Of a DNA stretch of 64,000 nt, positions 44,366 to 51,741 are shown piece after piece. Under the pieces are notes generated by a model that was not told where the DNA came from, made no database searches, and saw only the letters and a list, made by a program, of their open reading frames with translations. Location: NCBI GenBank assembly GCA_904420005.1, contig CAJFTT010000050.1:28030-92029 (forward strand), given 5' to 3'. The position numbers and the translations under genes are program-made. The stretch's first letter is position 1; the number at the start of each line of letters is the position of its first letter. The DNA is from Candidatus Tabaqchalia intestinavium. GTDB taxonomy: Bacteria > Bacillota > Clostridia > Oscillospirales > CAJFTT01.

Positions 44366-44392
44366 AATATATGGGGTGTTGTCCACAAATAG
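44366..44392 (-). promoter_or_regulatory. Sigma-E-like promoter candidate of spoIIIA
   Basis: On the minus strand the -10-like CATATATT fits the sigma-E consensus CATAYAHT, with a -35-like CTATTT 13 bp upstream, about 40 bp before the spoIIIAA start. The operon is sigma-E controlled in Bacillus, so the position makes sense. Confidence 0.45.
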
Positions 44393-44580
44393 AACCGCGC
44401 GCCGCAACTCTTGTCCGATTTTTCCGGCGCGCGACGCGCCGTCCTGGTCGCTCGGCCGGGCAACCGGCCTCCGGGATCGAACGCCGAGCATTTCCGCAGC
44501 GTCCCGCCGCAAAGCAATCGGATTATGTATAATACTTTTAATTATATTTAATATTCATTTATTTTTTTAGTTAATTTCAC

Positions 44581-44608
44581 TTGACAAATTCAACAATCAT
44601 GTTATTAT
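44581..44608 (+). promoter_or_regulatory. Promoter of the discoidin-domain protein gene
   Basis: TTGACA and TATTAT are 16 bp apart, 52 bp before the ATG, in an AT-rich block. GGAAGGA at 44644-44650 is the ribosome site. Confidence 0.75.
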
Positions 44609-44660
44609 GTGAAATAAGTTCTAGTGTTTTATTTTTCGTTTACGGAAGGAGTGTCACAGT

Positions 44661-46796
44661 ATGGCAAAAAAGGCAAAAGCGCTGTTCTCCGGCCTGCTCG
44701 CCGCAGCGATGGCTTTCATCGCCGCCGTGCCGGTCTCTGCCGCGCCGAGCGATGATCTGCTCGACGGAAACGGGATTGATTTCGTCGCCTGGAGCAACGA
44801 GGAGAACGTCGGCAACGCGTTTGACGGCGACAACGATACCTATTGGTCGCCCGAAGACGGGCAGGCCGCCAAACTGGAAATCCGCTTCCCAGAAACCAAA
44901 ACCATCAGCCGAATCGTTATCGACTTTGACGCGCTCGGTCAAACGGAAGGCGATCTCGACGTCATGATCCGCGCCAGCGTTTATATCGACGGCACCTATA
45001 ACGCCGGCGAGCGGCAAGATATCCGCGCGCTGCGCACAGAATTCACCGAGGAAGAAAAAGAATCCGGCCAAATTGAGATTCTGTTGGAGCCGGAACAGGG
45101 CACCGTCCTGATGCTCGTTTTCGCCAACAAGCCCGTCACGATCGAGGACCTCTGCGCGCAGCTCGGATTGACGGAGCCGGAAATCACGCAGCTCAAAAGC
45201 GCCGTCCTGGCGTTGCTGGCAGAGCTGGAGGAAAATCCCGACGCCTCGGCCGCCGTCCCCGCGCTGATTCAGTCTCTGCGGGAAAATCGCGGCCTGCTCG
45301 ATTCGCTGACGACGCTGCTCGCGCTCATCGAAGCGGATGCAGAAGCCGGTCCCGCGTTGGACTCCCTGCTCGAGAATCTCTCGGCCGAAACGCCTGACGC
45401 CGACGCGCTCAACGCCGCGCTGGAGACCCTGACGGCTTTCCTGGAAGAAAATGAAGCCGCCGCGGCCGCCATGGCGCCCCTCACCGCCTTCCTCAACGAC
45501 AACAGCGAATCGCTCGGCGCCCTGCTTTCCTTCGGACTGACAAGCGAGAACTTTGCCAATGTGCTCAAGCTCGCGCAGCCGCTGCTCGCCGCGGTCGGCG
45601 AGGACCCCACCGTGCTGAGCAAATTCATCAACGACCGGCTCAACGGCTTCTACACCGAAGATCGCCCGCCCGTCGTCAAGATCAATAATATCAGCGTCTA
45701 TGACGACCCGAACGTCGAACTTCCTGCCGAACCCAATTACCTGCCCGGCATGAACAAAGACGACCTCGCTGACGTGCTGGCGGACGCGCGGGAACGCGTC
45801 GCCGCGACGGAAGATCTTTATTATCCCTCCAGCGTAGGACTGTTCAACCTCGTGACCTGGCTGGCGGACGCCGCGATCGTCAATCCTTACGTCGAGCCGA
45901 CGGACCTCGTGCTGCTGGCGCTGGCGATGGAGATGGCCGAGGACTTCATCCTCGAGGAACGTCCCCCTGCGCTGGACATCGAGGAAGCCAATAACCTTGC
46001 TTTGCTGGAAGGCACGCAGTACGTCCATTCCACCGAGTCCAGCGGCAACACCGCCGACAAGGCGTTCGACGGCGACATGAGCACCCGCTGGGGCTCCGGC
46101 AAATGGGACTCCGACGGCTATGTGCAGGTGAAATTCCCCACGGCCGTGGCGTTTGACACCGTCAAGATCAACTGGGAAAACAACACGACGATGCAATATG
46201 AAATCCAGATTTCCGACGACGGCAGCAAATGGACGTCCATTCATCAGGGCACGATGACGACCATCATGGACGGCACGCTGGTCGATCTTGGCCAGCAATA
46301 TACCGCGCAGTATGTGCGTATCGCGATTCCCGGCGACTGCGAGTGGGCCGGGATCTACGAAGCCGGCATTTACAATTACGAAGGCGGCGGCCTGAAAGCC
46401 ACGCTGGACGCCGCCGTGCAGGCCGCCAAAGCCGAATATACCGACGCAGTGCTTGCTGATTATACCCAGGCCACGGTCGACGCTTATAAAGCCGCGCTGC
46501 GCAACGCGGAAGACGCCATTGCGGATACCGAAATCTCGCAGAACGACGTTCTGCGCCAGCTGCGCGAGCTGGAGGATGCAATCGGCGATCTGCAAAAAGC
46601 GAACCCGACCGATCCCGATCCGACCGATCCGGACCCGACCGATCCGGACCCGACTGATCCCGATCCCACTGATCCGGACCCTGCCACCCCCTCTGTACCG
46701 GGCACCGGCGTGTCGGCGATCTGGGGCGGCGTGCTTCTTCTGGCCGTGCTCGCTGGTATCGGCATCCTGGCCAGCCGCAAACGCCAGATTTCCTGA
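44661..46796 (+). CDS. Cell-surface protein with two discoidin-like domains, FIVAR-like helices and a VPGTG C-terminal anchor
   Basis: A 711-residue exported protein. The signal peptide (about 1-27) ends SAAP. An F5/8-type-C-like domain (about 35-165, NAFDGDNDTYWSP) is followed by a long helical region (about 165-430, rich in Leu/Glu/Ala). A second F5/8 type C domain (about 445-575, KAFDGDMSTRWGSG) follows, then a FIVAR-like helical repeat (about 577-648), a DPDPT repeat linker (about 650-672), and a C-terminal anchor: VPGTG, a hydrophobic helix, then RKRQ. The anchor looks like a sortase substrate signal with VPGTG instead of LPxTG; a similar motif ends the gene at 63790. Probably a glycan-binding surface protein; ligand unknown. 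Monocistronic. Confidence 0.85.
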   Translation: MAKKAKALFSGLLAAAMAFIAAVPVSAAPSDDLLDGNGIDFVAWSNEENVGNAFDGDNDTYWSPEDGQAAKLEIRFPETKTISRIVIDFDALGQTEGDLDVMIRASVYIDGTYNAGERQDIRALRTEFTEEEKESGQIEILLEPEQGTVLMLVFANKPVTIEDLCAQLGLTEPEITQLKSAVLALLAELEENPDASAAVPALIQSLRENRGLLDSLTTLLALIEADAEAGPALDSLLENLSAETPDADALNAALETLTAFLEENEAAAAAMAPLTAFLNDNSESLGALLSFGLTSENFANVLKLAQPLLAAVGEDPTVLSKFINDRLNGFYTEDRPPVVKINNISVYDDPNVELPAEPNYLPGMNKDDLADVLADARERVAATEDLYYPSSVGLFNLVTWLADAAIVNPYVEPTDLVLLALAMEMAEDFILEERPPALDIEEANNLALLEGTQYVHSTESSGNTADKAFDGDMSTRWGSGKWDSDGYVQVKFPTAVAFDTVKINWENNTTMQYEIQISDDGSKWTSIHQGTMTTIMDGTLVDLGQQYTAQYVRIAIPGDCEWAGIYEAGIYNYEGGGLKATLDAAVQAAKAEYTDAVLADYTQATVDAYKAALRNAEDAIADTEISQNDVLRQLRELEDAIGDLQKANPTDPDPTDPDPTDPDPTDPDPTDPDPATPSVPGTGVSAIWGGVLLLAVLAGIGILASRKRQIS

Positions 46797-46830
46797 GCCC
46801 ATTTTCTACCACTCTTTCTTCTCATGCGCA

Positions 46831-46856
46831 GAGGCCCTGGCATTCGCCAGGGCCTC
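46831..46856. terminator. Perfect 11-bp hairpin after the discoidin protein gene
   Basis: GAGGCCCTGGC and GCCAGGGCCTC flank a four-base loop. The U-run is missing on both strands, so it may protect RNA ends rather than terminate. Confidence 0.55.
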
Positions 46857-47043
46857 TGTGCGCCGCGATGATCCTTTGCCGCCCAATCGTCCGGTGATCC
46901 GGCCATTTCCGCTTCGGCGAACACGGGCTGGACCCCGGCGCAAAAGCGACTTCCCGAATTGCCGCGGCGCAACGGCACGCCTATCTTGGCGCAACCGCGA
47001 TGCCGTTCTCCTGCAGTCGGCCCCGCCTTCCGACCGCTGCACA

Positions 47044-47085
47044 GCAAGAACAGCCCCGGGGAAAGTTCCCCGGGGCTGTTCTTGC
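47044..47085 (-). terminator. Perfect 20-bp-arm palindrome, terminator of the ABC exporter operon
   Basis: GCAAGAACAGCCCCGGGGAA is followed by AG and by its exact complement. It ends 14 bp from the stop codon of the minus-strand ABC gene. No long U-run follows, but the stem is exceptionally stable. Its location suits a bidirectional terminator of two convergent units. Confidence 0.7.
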
Positions 47086-47098
47086 AAACGTCGCACGT

Positions 47099-48985
47099 TC
47101 AGCTGAGCTCGAACATGCCGGTATATAGCTGATAGTACCGCCCATGCTGCGCGATGAGCTGGTCATGGTTGCCGCGCTCGATGATCTGCCCGTGCTCGAG
47201 CACCATGATGGCGTCGGAATTGCGCACGGTGGACAGCCGGTGCGCGATGACGAACACCGTGCGCCCGTGCATGAGCTGATCCATGCCCTTCTCGATGAGC
47301 GCTTCGGTGCGCGTGTCGATGGAGCTGGTCGCCTCGTCGAGGATGAGCACCGGCGGGTTGGCCACCGCCGCGCGCGCGATGGCCAGCAGCTGCCGCTGGC
47401 CCTGGCTGAGATTCGCACCGTCGGAGGTCAGCATCGTGTCATAGCCGTGCGGCAGGTGCCGGATGAAGGAATCGGCGTTGGCGAGCTTCGCCGCCGCCTC
47501 GATCTCCTCGTCCGTCGCGTCGAGCTTGCCGTACCGGATATTGTCGCGCACGGTCCCGGTGAACAGATGCGTGTCCTGCAGCACCATGGCGAGCGAGCGG
47601 CGCAGGTCGGCCTTCTTGATCTTGGTGATGTTGATGCCGTCGTAGCGGATCTTGCCGTCCGGCACGTCGTAAAAGCGGTTGATCAGGTTGGTGATGGTGG
47701 TCTTGCCCGCGCCGGTCGAGCCGACGAAGGCGACCTTCTGGCCGGGTTCGGCGCGCAGGGTGATGCCGTTGAGCACGATCTTCTCCGGCTCATAGCCGAA
47801 CACCACATCGTCGAACTCCACTTCGCCCCCGAGCCTGGTATAGGTCAGCGTGCCGTCCTTATGCGGATGCTTCCAGGCCCACACGCCGGTGCGCTCGCTG
47901 CATTCGGTGATGCTGCCGTCCGGCTCGACGCGCGCGTTGACGAGCGTGACGTACCCGTCATCGCCCTCCGGCTGCTCGTCGATCATGTCGAAGATGCGTT
48001 CCGCGCCGGCCAGCGCGTTGAGCACCATGTTGAACAGCTGCGACACCTGGGTGATCGGCTGGGAGAAGGAGCGCGTATACTGCAGGAAGGCCACGATCGA
48101 GCCGAGCTGCAGCGTCCCCATCACGCCCAGCGCGCCGCCCACCATCGCCGTGATGGCGTACAGCACATGGGAAAGGTTGCTCATGATGGGCATGAGGATG
48201 TTCGCAAAGGTATTGGCCTGGGTCGCCGCGTGGCAGAGCGTGTCGTTGAGCTCGTCGAAATCCTCCTTGCAGGCGTCCTCATGGCAGAACACCTTGACGA
48301 CCTTCTGCCCTTCGATCATTTCTTCAATGTAGCCGTTGACCTCGCCGATGGCTTTCTGCTGCTTTTTGAAGAACATACCGCTGCGCGAGCCGATCACCCG
48401 CACCACGAGCAGCATCACCACCATCATGGCGATCACGATCAGGGTCAGCTGCCAGCTGAGCACGAGCATCATGACAAACACGCTGATGACCGTAACAGTG
48501 GAGGAAATAAACTGCGAAAAGCTCTGCGAAAGCATCTCGCGGATGGTGTCGGTATCGTTGGTATACCGGCTCATCAGCTCGCCGTGCGTATTGGTGTCAA
48601 AGAAGCGGATAGGCAGCGTCTCCATCTTGGAGAACAGATCCATCCTGATCTGATACAGCGTCTTGGTGGAAACGCTGAGCATGACGCGCTGATAGACGAA
48701 CGTACACACCGCGCCGACCACGTAAATGCCCGCCATGAGCGCCAGCTGCCCAAGCAGACCCGACAGGTCGGGATTCTGCTGCCCGACCAGCGGACCGATA
48801 TAGTCGTCAATGAGAGGCTTGAGCTGATAGGTCCCCGCGACGTTGGCGCCGGCCGAGACGATCACCGCCAGCACCACCAGCAGCAGCTGCGCTTTGTAGT
48901 GCGACATATAGCGGAAAATTCTCCCCAGGGTTTTCCCGGCGTTTCTGGGCTTGGCAACGCCCTTCATTCTATTTGGTCCCGGCAT
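47099..48985 (-). CDS. ABC exporter half-transporter with canonical ATPase site
   Basis: Second subunit of a heterodimeric type IV exporter: an N-terminal six-helix membrane domain (about 30-330) and an ATPase domain (about 375-620). Walker A is GSTGAGKTTI, the signature motif is LSQGQRQLL, and Walker B with catalytic Glu is VLILDEATSSIDTRTE; an H-loop VIAHRLST follows. This site is complete, unlike that of its partner at 48969. The ATG at 48985 lies inside the end of the partner gene with GGAGG close by; ATG at 48967 is an alternative. Likely drug or metabolite export, substrate unknown. Confidence 0.93.
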   Translation of the reverse strand: MPGPNRMKGVAKPRNAGKTLGRIFRYMSHYKAQLLLVVLAVIVSAGANVAGTYQLKPLIDDYIGPLVGQQNPDLSGLLGQLALMAGIYVVGAVCTFVYQRVMLSVSTKTLYQIRMDLFSKMETLPIRFFDTNTHGELMSRYTNDTDTIREMLSQSFSQFISSTVTVISVFVMMLVLSWQLTLIVIAMMVVMLLVVRVIGSRSGMFFKKQQKAIGEVNGYIEEMIEGQKVVKVFCHEDACKEDFDELNDTLCHAATQANTFANILMPIMSNLSHVLYAITAMVGGALGVMGTLQLGSIVAFLQYTRSFSQPITQVSQLFNMVLNALAGAERIFDMIDEQPEGDDGYVTLVNARVEPDGSITECSERTGVWAWKHPHKDGTLTYTRLGGEVEFDDVVFGYEPEKIVLNGITLRAEPGQKVAFVGSTGAGKTTITNLINRFYDVPDGKIRYDGINITKIKKADLRRSLAMVLQDTHLFTGTVRDNIRYGKLDATDEEIEAAAKLANADSFIRHLPHGYDTMLTSDGANLSQGQRQLLAIARAAVANPPVLILDEATSSIDTRTEALIEKGMDQLMHGRTVFVIAHRLSTVRNSDAIMVLEHGQIIERGNHDQLIAQHGRYYQLYTGMFELS

Positions 48986-50714
48986 CGTCCTCCACCCCTT
49001 TCTGCTGCGAATGATACACTTCACGGTAAATTTCGTTGGTTGCGAGCAGCTGCTCGTGCGTGCCGATCGCGTTGATCTTGCCGTCGTCGAGCACGACGAT
49101 TTTGTCAGCGTCGGAGATCGACGTCACGCGCTGCGCGATGATGATGGTCGTGGTATCCCGGAGCTTCTCGCGGAAGGCGGCGCGGATCTTGCTGTCCGTC
49201 GCGGTGTCGACCGCGCTGGTCGAGTCGTCGAGAATGATGATTTTCGGCTTTTTCAGCAGCGCCCGCGCGATGCACAGCCGCTGCTTCTGCCCGCCGGAAA
49301 CGTTGACGCCGCCCTGACCGAGATCGAAATCCAGCCCGCCCGGCAGCGCCATGACGAAATCATAGGCCTGGGCATTTTTGCAGGCTTCGAGGATCTCCTC
49401 GTCGGTGGCCTGCGCATTGCCCCACTGCAGGTTCTCGCGCACGCTGCCGGAGAACAGCACGTTCTTCTGCAGCACCATGGCGACCTGATTGCGCAGGGTA
49501 TCCAGGTGATAATCCTTGACGTTGCGCCCGCCGACGCGCAGTTCGCCCGCCGTCACGTCGTAAAGCCGGGGAATCAGCTGCACCAGCGTCGTTTTTGCAG
49601 AGCCGGTGCCGCCGATGATGCCGACCGTTTCGCCCGACCGGATGGAGAGGTTGATGTGCTCGAGCGCGGCGGTGTCGCTGTCTTTCTGATAGGAGAAACT
49701 GACGTCGCGAAACTCGATGGAGCCGTCGGCCACATCCTTGACGGAAAGCTCGCTGTCCTTGATGTCGATCTCCTCGTCGAGCACCTCGACGATCCGGGCC
49801 GCAGACGCGCGGGACATGACCAGCATGACGAAGATCATCGCCACCATCATCAGCGACATGAGGATCTGCGTGATGTAGGTGATGAAGCTCGACAGCTGCC
49901 CGATCTCGAACGTGCCGCCGATGACCATATTGCCGCCGAGCCAAAGCACCGCCACGATGCAGCCATACATGACAAACTGCATCAGCGGGGAGGACAGGAT
50001 GAGCAGCTTCTCGGCATGCACCTGCGCGCGGCGCAGGCCGTCGGCAGACGCCTCGAATTTCTCCGTCTCGTAATCCTCCCGGACAAACGCCTTGACCGCG
50101 CGGATGGCGATGAGATTCTCCTGCACCATGGAATTGAGCCCGTCATATTTCGACAGCATCGCCCGGAAACGCGGATAGGCGCGCGTGCTGATGAAATACA
50201 GCGCCACGACGATGAGGGGAATGGCCACGAGGAACACCGCCGCAAGCTCGGCATTGATCGAAATGGACAGGATGAGCGCGCCCAGGAACATGATCGGCGC
50301 GCGCACAGTGACGCGGATAATCATCTGGAACGCGTTCTGGGTGTTGGTGACGTCGGTCGTCAGCCGCGTGATGAGCGACGCGGTGCTGAACCGGTCGACA
50401 TTGGCAAAGGAGAAGTCCTGCACCTTATAAAACAGCTTCTGCCGCAGGTTGCGCGCGAAGCCGACGCTCGCAACGGCCGCCATCCGGGAGGACAGCGCGC
50501 CGAACGTCAGCGACAGAACCGCCATCGCGATCATCAGCGCGCCCATCTTGATGACATAGGACAAGCCGCCGTCCCCCTGGATTCCCACGTCGATGATCTG
50601 GGCCATCACGAGCGGAATCAGGATCTCCATCAACACTTCTCCAATGATGAAGACCGGCGACAGAATGGCATAGATCTTATATTTCCCGACGCAGGACATA
50701 AGTTTCTTGATCAT
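48969..50714 (-). CDS. ABC exporter half-transporter with degenerate ATPase site
   Basis: First subunit of the heterodimeric exporter. It has 581 residues, six membrane helices (about 15-300) and an ATPase domain. Walker A reads GGTGSAKTT (Ala where Gly is usual), the signature is VSGGQKQR, and Walker B ends LDDSTSAVD, with Asp in place of the catalytic Glu. This is the non-catalytic half typical of asymmetric exporters such as BmrCD or TM287/288. It follows the MarR gene with a four-base overlap (TGATG), and its own end overlaps the next subunit by 17 bp. All three genes form one operon. Confidence 0.93.
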   Translation of the reverse strand: MIKKLMSCVGKYKIYAILSPVFIIGEVLMEILIPLVMAQIIDVGIQGDGGLSYVIKMGALMIAMAVLSLTFGALSSRMAAVASVGFARNLRQKLFYKVQDFSFANVDRFSTASLITRLTTDVTNTQNAFQMIIRVTVRAPIMFLGALILSISINAELAAVFLVAIPLIVVALYFISTRAYPRFRAMLSKYDGLNSMVQENLIAIRAVKAFVREDYETEKFEASADGLRRAQVHAEKLLILSSPLMQFVMYGCIVAVLWLGGNMVIGGTFEIGQLSSFITYITQILMSLMMVAMIFVMLVMSRASAARIVEVLDEEIDIKDSELSVKDVADGSIEFRDVSFSYQKDSDTAALEHINLSIRSGETVGIIGGTGSAKTTLVQLIPRLYDVTAGELRVGGRNVKDYHLDTLRNQVAMVLQKNVLFSGSVRENLQWGNAQATDEEILEACKNAQAYDFVMALPGGLDFDLGQGGVNVSGGQKQRLCIARALLKKPKIIILDDSTSAVDTATDSKIRAAFREKLRDTTTIIIAQRVTSISDADKIVVLDDGKINAIGTHEQLLATNEIYREVYHSQQKGVEDDAGTK

Positions 50715-51220
50715 CTGTCTGTTCCCTTCTTTCTGTTTGGAATTTTCGGGCCTGGCGGCGGGCCGGGACGGAAGGACCGCAGCTCTTCCGCGCTGCCGTT
50801 GAGATTCTCTGCCAGGCGCTCGAGGAACCGCGACAGCGTTTCCCGCTCCTGCTCGGAAAAGCCCGCGTACATGCGCTCGTCAAACGCGTCGAACACTTCG
50901 CGGCACCGGACGGATACCTGCCGTCCCTTCTCCGTCGCGGAGAGCATCTTGCAGCGGAGATTCTGCTCGTTGACCCGTTTCTCGATCAGACCGGCATTTT
51001 GCATCCGTTTGGTCGACAATGCGATGGAGGCGGGCGAGACATGCATCTCCTCCGCGAGATCGATCTGCGTGCACCCGTCGTGCCGGATGATATATTCCAG
51101 CATCGGCAGCTGCCCGATATACACTTCCACATCCGACGGCATCGTCCTGCGCAGCTGCACATGGCGCAGATGATGCAGATATCCCATCTGCCGGGTCAGT
51201 TCCTTTGGCGTGACCGCCAT
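50711..51220 (-). CDS. MarR family transcriptional regulator
   Basis: A 169-residue winged-helix regulator. The helix-turn-helix is TQIDLAEEMHVSPASIALSTKRMQNAGLIEK (about 53-82), followed by the wing (VNEQNLRCKMLSATEKG) and dimerisation helices. The C-terminus is Pro/Lys-rich (PGPPPGPKIPNRKKG). It is the first gene of the exporter operon, with an AGGAGG ribosome site, and very likely represses the operon from the palindromic site just downstream of the -10 box. Ligands are typically the exported toxic compounds; none can be named. Confidence 0.94.
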   Translation of the reverse strand: MAVTPKELTRQMGYLHHLRHVQLRRTMPSDVEVYIGQLPMLEYIIRHDGCTQIDLAEEMHVSPASIALSTKRMQNAGLIEKRVNEQNLRCKMLSATEKGRQVSVRCREVFDAFDERMYAGFSEQERETLSRFLERLAENLNGSAEELRSFRPGPPPGPKIPNRKKGTDR

Positions 51221-51248
51221 ATTGCTTCCTCCTCTCTCTTTTCTGGTT

Positions 51249-51273
51249 TTAATTATTAATCGCTTAATTATTA
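51249..51273. promoter_or_regulatory. MarR operator candidate
   Basis: TTAATTATTA occurs twice as a direct repeat (51249-51258 and 51264-51273), and ATTAA-TCGC-TTAAT forms an inverted repeat at the centre. It overlaps the -10 box and start point of the minus-strand promoter of marR. Confidence 0.65.
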
Positions 51274-51298
51274 TATGGTGAATATTTTATTCTGTCAA
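51270..51298 (-). promoter_or_regulatory. Perfect-consensus promoter of the marR-ABC exporter operon
   Basis: On the minus strand TTGACA and TATAAT are 17 bp apart, about 50 bp before the marR start codon. A strong promoter under repressor control is a common MarR arrangement. Confidence 0.88.
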
Positions 51299-51558
51299 GA
51301 GAGAATCTCGCAACCGGACAAAAGTGAAACCCGGATCCAGCGCACATCGCCCGTCCATTTGTGTCCGTCCTGCCACCATTCGGTCTCCATTGCGCCAACA
51401 TCTCCCGTTTTCGTCAAAGCCGCCGGTTTTTCCGGCCGATTTTTGTGCAAAAGCGGGAAATCGCAGCGCGCAACGCCCGCCGCCCGCAAAAGTTACCGCG
51501 CCGGAGCGGCCCCGCCGGCCGCTGATTTCCCGTCGCCCGGCCGCCTCCCGCAAGCAAA

Positions 51559-51590
51559 CAGGACGCCATCCCGGCCGGAATGACGTCCTG
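51559..51590. terminator. Inverted repeat downstream of spoIIE, terminator candidate
   Basis: CAGGACGCCATCCCGG and CCGGAATGACGTCCTG form a near-perfect 16-bp stem without a spacer (mismatches would be G-U pairs). Plus-strand U-rich sequence (TCCTTTTCTT) follows; the minus-strand tail is only GTTTGCTT. It is in position to terminate spoIIE transcripts. Confidence 0.5.
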
Positions 51591-51593
51591 TCC

Positions 51594-51741
51594 TTTTCTT
51601 CCCCTCGCGCACGGCTTTCACGACGTTCGACCGTCTCACAGTCGACTGGGAAAATTTTCCCCCCTCGCGCAAGGCTTTCACCATGCCCGGGTTTGGGTAT
51701 GAAGGGCCGCAAAAACCCTCTTCCCCGCACGCGGCTTTCAC
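51594..51741 (-). repeat. Three repeats with 60-bp period at the 3' end of spoIIE
   Basis: On the plus strand GGCTTTCAC ends each copy, at 51613-51621, 51673-51681 and 51733-51741, exactly 60 bp apart. Each is preceded by a TTTTC...CCCC...GCGC segment. Read on the minus strand each unit begins GTGAAAGCC and has the near-palindromic core CCTTGCGCGAGG. The last copy includes the spoIIE stop codon. Intervening sequences are unrelated. It has the same geometry as the 12.2-kb set but a different, only loosely similar repeat. Confidence 0.55.

Larger units (their letters stand above)
44334..44660. other. 327-bp divergent control region between spoIIIAA and the discoidin protein
   Basis: The left part carries the sigma-E-like promoter of spoIIIA. 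The part 44400-44520 is GC-rich. The part 44521-44660 is strongly AT-rich and contains the plus-strand promoter (44581-44608) and ribosome site (44644-44650) of the discoidin protein gene. Nothing else is recognised. Confidence 0.65.
46797..47098. other. 302-bp convergent intergenic region
   Basis: It holds two hairpins (46831-46856 and 47044-47085) that probably serve as terminators for the convergent genes on either side. The rest is GC-rich and carries no supportable gene. Confidence 0.6.
51221..51737. other. 517-bp region between the MarR operon and spoIIE
   Basis: It holds the MarR operator and promoter (51249-51298). GC-rich sequence without a supportable gene (51300-51550) follows, then a strong inverted repeat (51559-51590) and three 60-bp-period repeats (51594-51741) that reach into the spoIIE stop codon. 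Confidence 0.6.

Noticed and set aside
51493..51741. Short minus-strand frame with repeated KALREG/KAVREG-like words
   Set aside because: The repeated words come from the 60-bp DNA repeats (a multiple of three), so the protein periodicity follows from the DNA; no start signal.
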